From assembly GCF_003208435.1 (NCBI RefSeq), contig NZ_QKMF01000001.1, forward strand, positions 372,001 to 436,000: a stretch of 64,000 bases of DNA, read 5' to 3'. Under the pieces are notes generated by a model, which saw nothing but the letters and a program-made list of their open reading frames with translations, was not told the origin of the DNA and did not search any database. This DNA comes from Pelagimonas varians (lineage in GTDB: Bacteria > Pseudomonadota > Alphaproteobacteria > Rhodobacterales > Rhodobacteraceae). The number at the start of each line of letters is the position of its first letter. Position 1 is the stretch's first letter. This document shows positions 62,835 to 64,000 of the stretch, in pieces. The position numbers and the translations under genes are program-made.

Positions 62835-64000
62835 ATGCGCTTAGACTTTTTCCGAAATTCACAACTGGCATTGGGTGCAATTTCTCTGATTCTATCCAGT
62901 GGCTTAGCCTCGGCCGAGGTTCAACATGGCATAGCTATGTATGGTGACCCCGTCCTGCCACCTGATTTTGTGTCCCTACCCTATGCGTTCCCGGATGCCC
63001 CCAAAGGCGGCGTTATCGCGGCGGGTGAGGTCGGCAGTTTTGACAGCCTCAATCCGTATAACGACAAAGGCAGTGTGCCTTGGCAATTACGGTTTCTAAC
63101 TTCCGAAAGCCTAATGGGCCGAAATTACGATGAGCCCTTTTCGCTATACGGCCTTTTGGCCGAATCGATTGAAGTTGGCCCGAATCGCGAATGGGCGGAA
63201 TTCACTCTACGCGACGCGGCTCGTTTCTCTGACGGTAGTTCGGTCACCATCGAAGATGTGATGTGGAGCTATGAGACCCTCGGGACCCAAGGGCATGGCC
63301 GCTATCGCGGGCTTTGGGGCAAAATCGAGAAGATGGAGCAAACCGGCCCCAATAAGCTGAAATTCACCTTTACTGAGGACAACCGCGAATTGGCGTTGAT
63401 TGTTGGCATGCGTCCCATTCTGAAAAAGGCGCAATGGGACGGCAAGGATTTCAGCAAGTCCGGCATCGACGTGATCCCGATCACAACCGCGCCCTATGTC
63501 ATCGGCGACTACGAAGCCGGCCGTTATGTATCGTTGGAGCGTGATCCCGATTATTGGGGTAAGGATCTGCCCCTGCGCCGTGGCACCTCAAACTTTGATG
63601 AAATCCGGATGGAGTTTTTCGGCGACGGAACCGGCATGTTCGAAGCCTTTAAGGCGGGTATTTTGAACAGCAACCGCGAAACCAACATCGAAAAATGGGA
63701 CACGCAATACGGTTTTCCGGCCGTGAGCGCTGGCGAAGTGGTTCAATCCAATATCCCGCATGCCCGTCCCTCTGGCATCACCGGTTTTGCCATGAACACA
63801 CGCCGCGAGATGTTTGCCGATTGGCGTGTGCGTGATGCATTGATGCATGCGTTCAACTTTGAGTACATCAATGAAATCGTCACCGGTTCCAAGCAATCGC
63901 GCATCACTTCGTATTTCTCGAACTCAAGTCTGGCGATGCAAGACGGTCCCGCAACCGGCAGGGTTCAGGCGCTGCTGGAGCCTTTCAAGGATGATCTGCT
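62835..64000 (+). CDS. Peptide ABC transporter substrate-binding protein, YejA-like (C-terminus cut off)
   Basis: The ATG at 62835 starts a frame open to the window edge (388 codons). Signal peptide MRLDFFRNSQLALGAISLILSSGLASA, then the SBP_bac_5 fold with HGIAMYGDPVLPPDFVSLPYAFPDAPKGG and GSFDSLNPYNDKGSVPWQLRFLTSESLM; TLRDAARFSDGSSVTIEDVMWSYETL is the typical dipeptide-binding segment. The best resemblance is YejA, the binding protein for microcin C and oligopeptides. It is divergent from the candidate small RNA and bdhA. Confidence 0.88.
   Translation, partial: MRLDFFRNSQLALGAISLILSSGLASAEVQHGIAMYGDPVLPPDFVSLPYAFPDAPKGGVIAAGEVGSFDSLNPYNDKGSVPWQLRFLTSESLMGRNYDEPFSLYGLLAESIEVGPNREWAEFTLRDAARFSDGSSVTIEDVMWSYETLGTQGHGRYRGLWGKIEKMEQTGPNKLKFTFTEDNRELALIVGMRPILKKAQWDGKDFSKSGIDVIPITTAPYVIGDYEAGRYVSLERDPDYWGKDLPLRRGTSNFDEIRMEFFGDGTGMFEAFKAGILNSNRETNIEKWDTQYGFPAVSAGEVVQSNIPHARPSGITGFAMNTRREMFADWRVRDALMHAFNFEYINEIVTGSKQSRITSYFSNSSLAMQDGPATGRVQALLEPFKDDL

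Overview
The window looks like a chromosomal segment of an alphaproteobacterium of the family Rhodobacteraceae, probably the Roseobacter group. The evidence is the gene repertoire and order: DUF1476 (F1-ATPase inhibitor zeta) divergent from purC with purS and purQ nearby, the phoR-pstSCAB-phoU-phoB block, rpsB-tsf, an IalB-family protein, a DctB/DctD pair, PAS_5 and DUF853 proteins, and a GC-rich 'CCCCGGACCCCCGGGATATTT'-type intergenic repeat of a kind I recall from this family. No rRNA, tRNA, CRISPR, insertion sequence or prophage was seen.

Layout. 1-8.7 kb, minus strand: a TetR regulator cut by the window edge, PPK2 polyphosphate kinase, MetA-type homoserine acyltransferase, a P-loop ATPase, two DMT exporters around a FadL-like outer-membrane protein, and an MprF-like flippase/aminoacyl-PG synthetase gene broken by a frameshift. 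8.8-13.7 kb: DUF1476 and purine genes purC, purS, purQ, with a secreted trypsin-like protease/beta-helix gene between purC and purS. 13.7-22.5 kb: a DctB/DctD-like two-component pair whose regulator lacks the sigma-54 GAFTGA loop, a GapB-like GAPDH, DUF808, IalB, a candidate small-RNA region, a HerA-like ATPase (DUF853) and a GYD protein.

22.5-41 kb is the most distinctive region: an 18-kb quinoprotein alcohol oxidation island. It holds a PQQ alcohol dehydrogenase with the lanthanide-type Asp-Tyr-Asp motif, a monoheme cytochrome c and a PedF-type c-550, a MoxJ-like binding protein, an ABC-2 exporter pair, a beta-propeller and an ABC-type binding protein of PQQ-associated families, and a form II CoxL-type molybdenum hydroxylase (CoxG-S-L-M order) that could oxidise the aldehyde product. 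It also holds a NosR-like FMN/4Fe-4S membrane protein and a NitT/TauT-type importer whose permease gene lies 13 kb from its binding protein and ATPase. Several promoters in the island share a CAWWGGTC(GTA) motif, and a perfect FNR-type box lies between the monoheme cytochrome and the importer binding protein.

41-64 kb is mostly core: PAS_5 protein, yicC, gmk, gamma carbonic anhydrase, a transsulfuration PLP enzyme, a soluble PhoR, a Pho box and pstSCAB-phoU-phoB, rpsB-tsf, a LuxR-type regulator translationally coupled to aroQ, the pseudouridine-degrading pair psuK-psuG, DUF502, a patatin-like phospholipase, a crotonase, a pentapeptide-repeat protein coupled to 3-hydroxybutyrate dehydrogenase, a candidate small RNA or attenuator, and the start of a YejA-like peptide-binding protein cut by the right edge.
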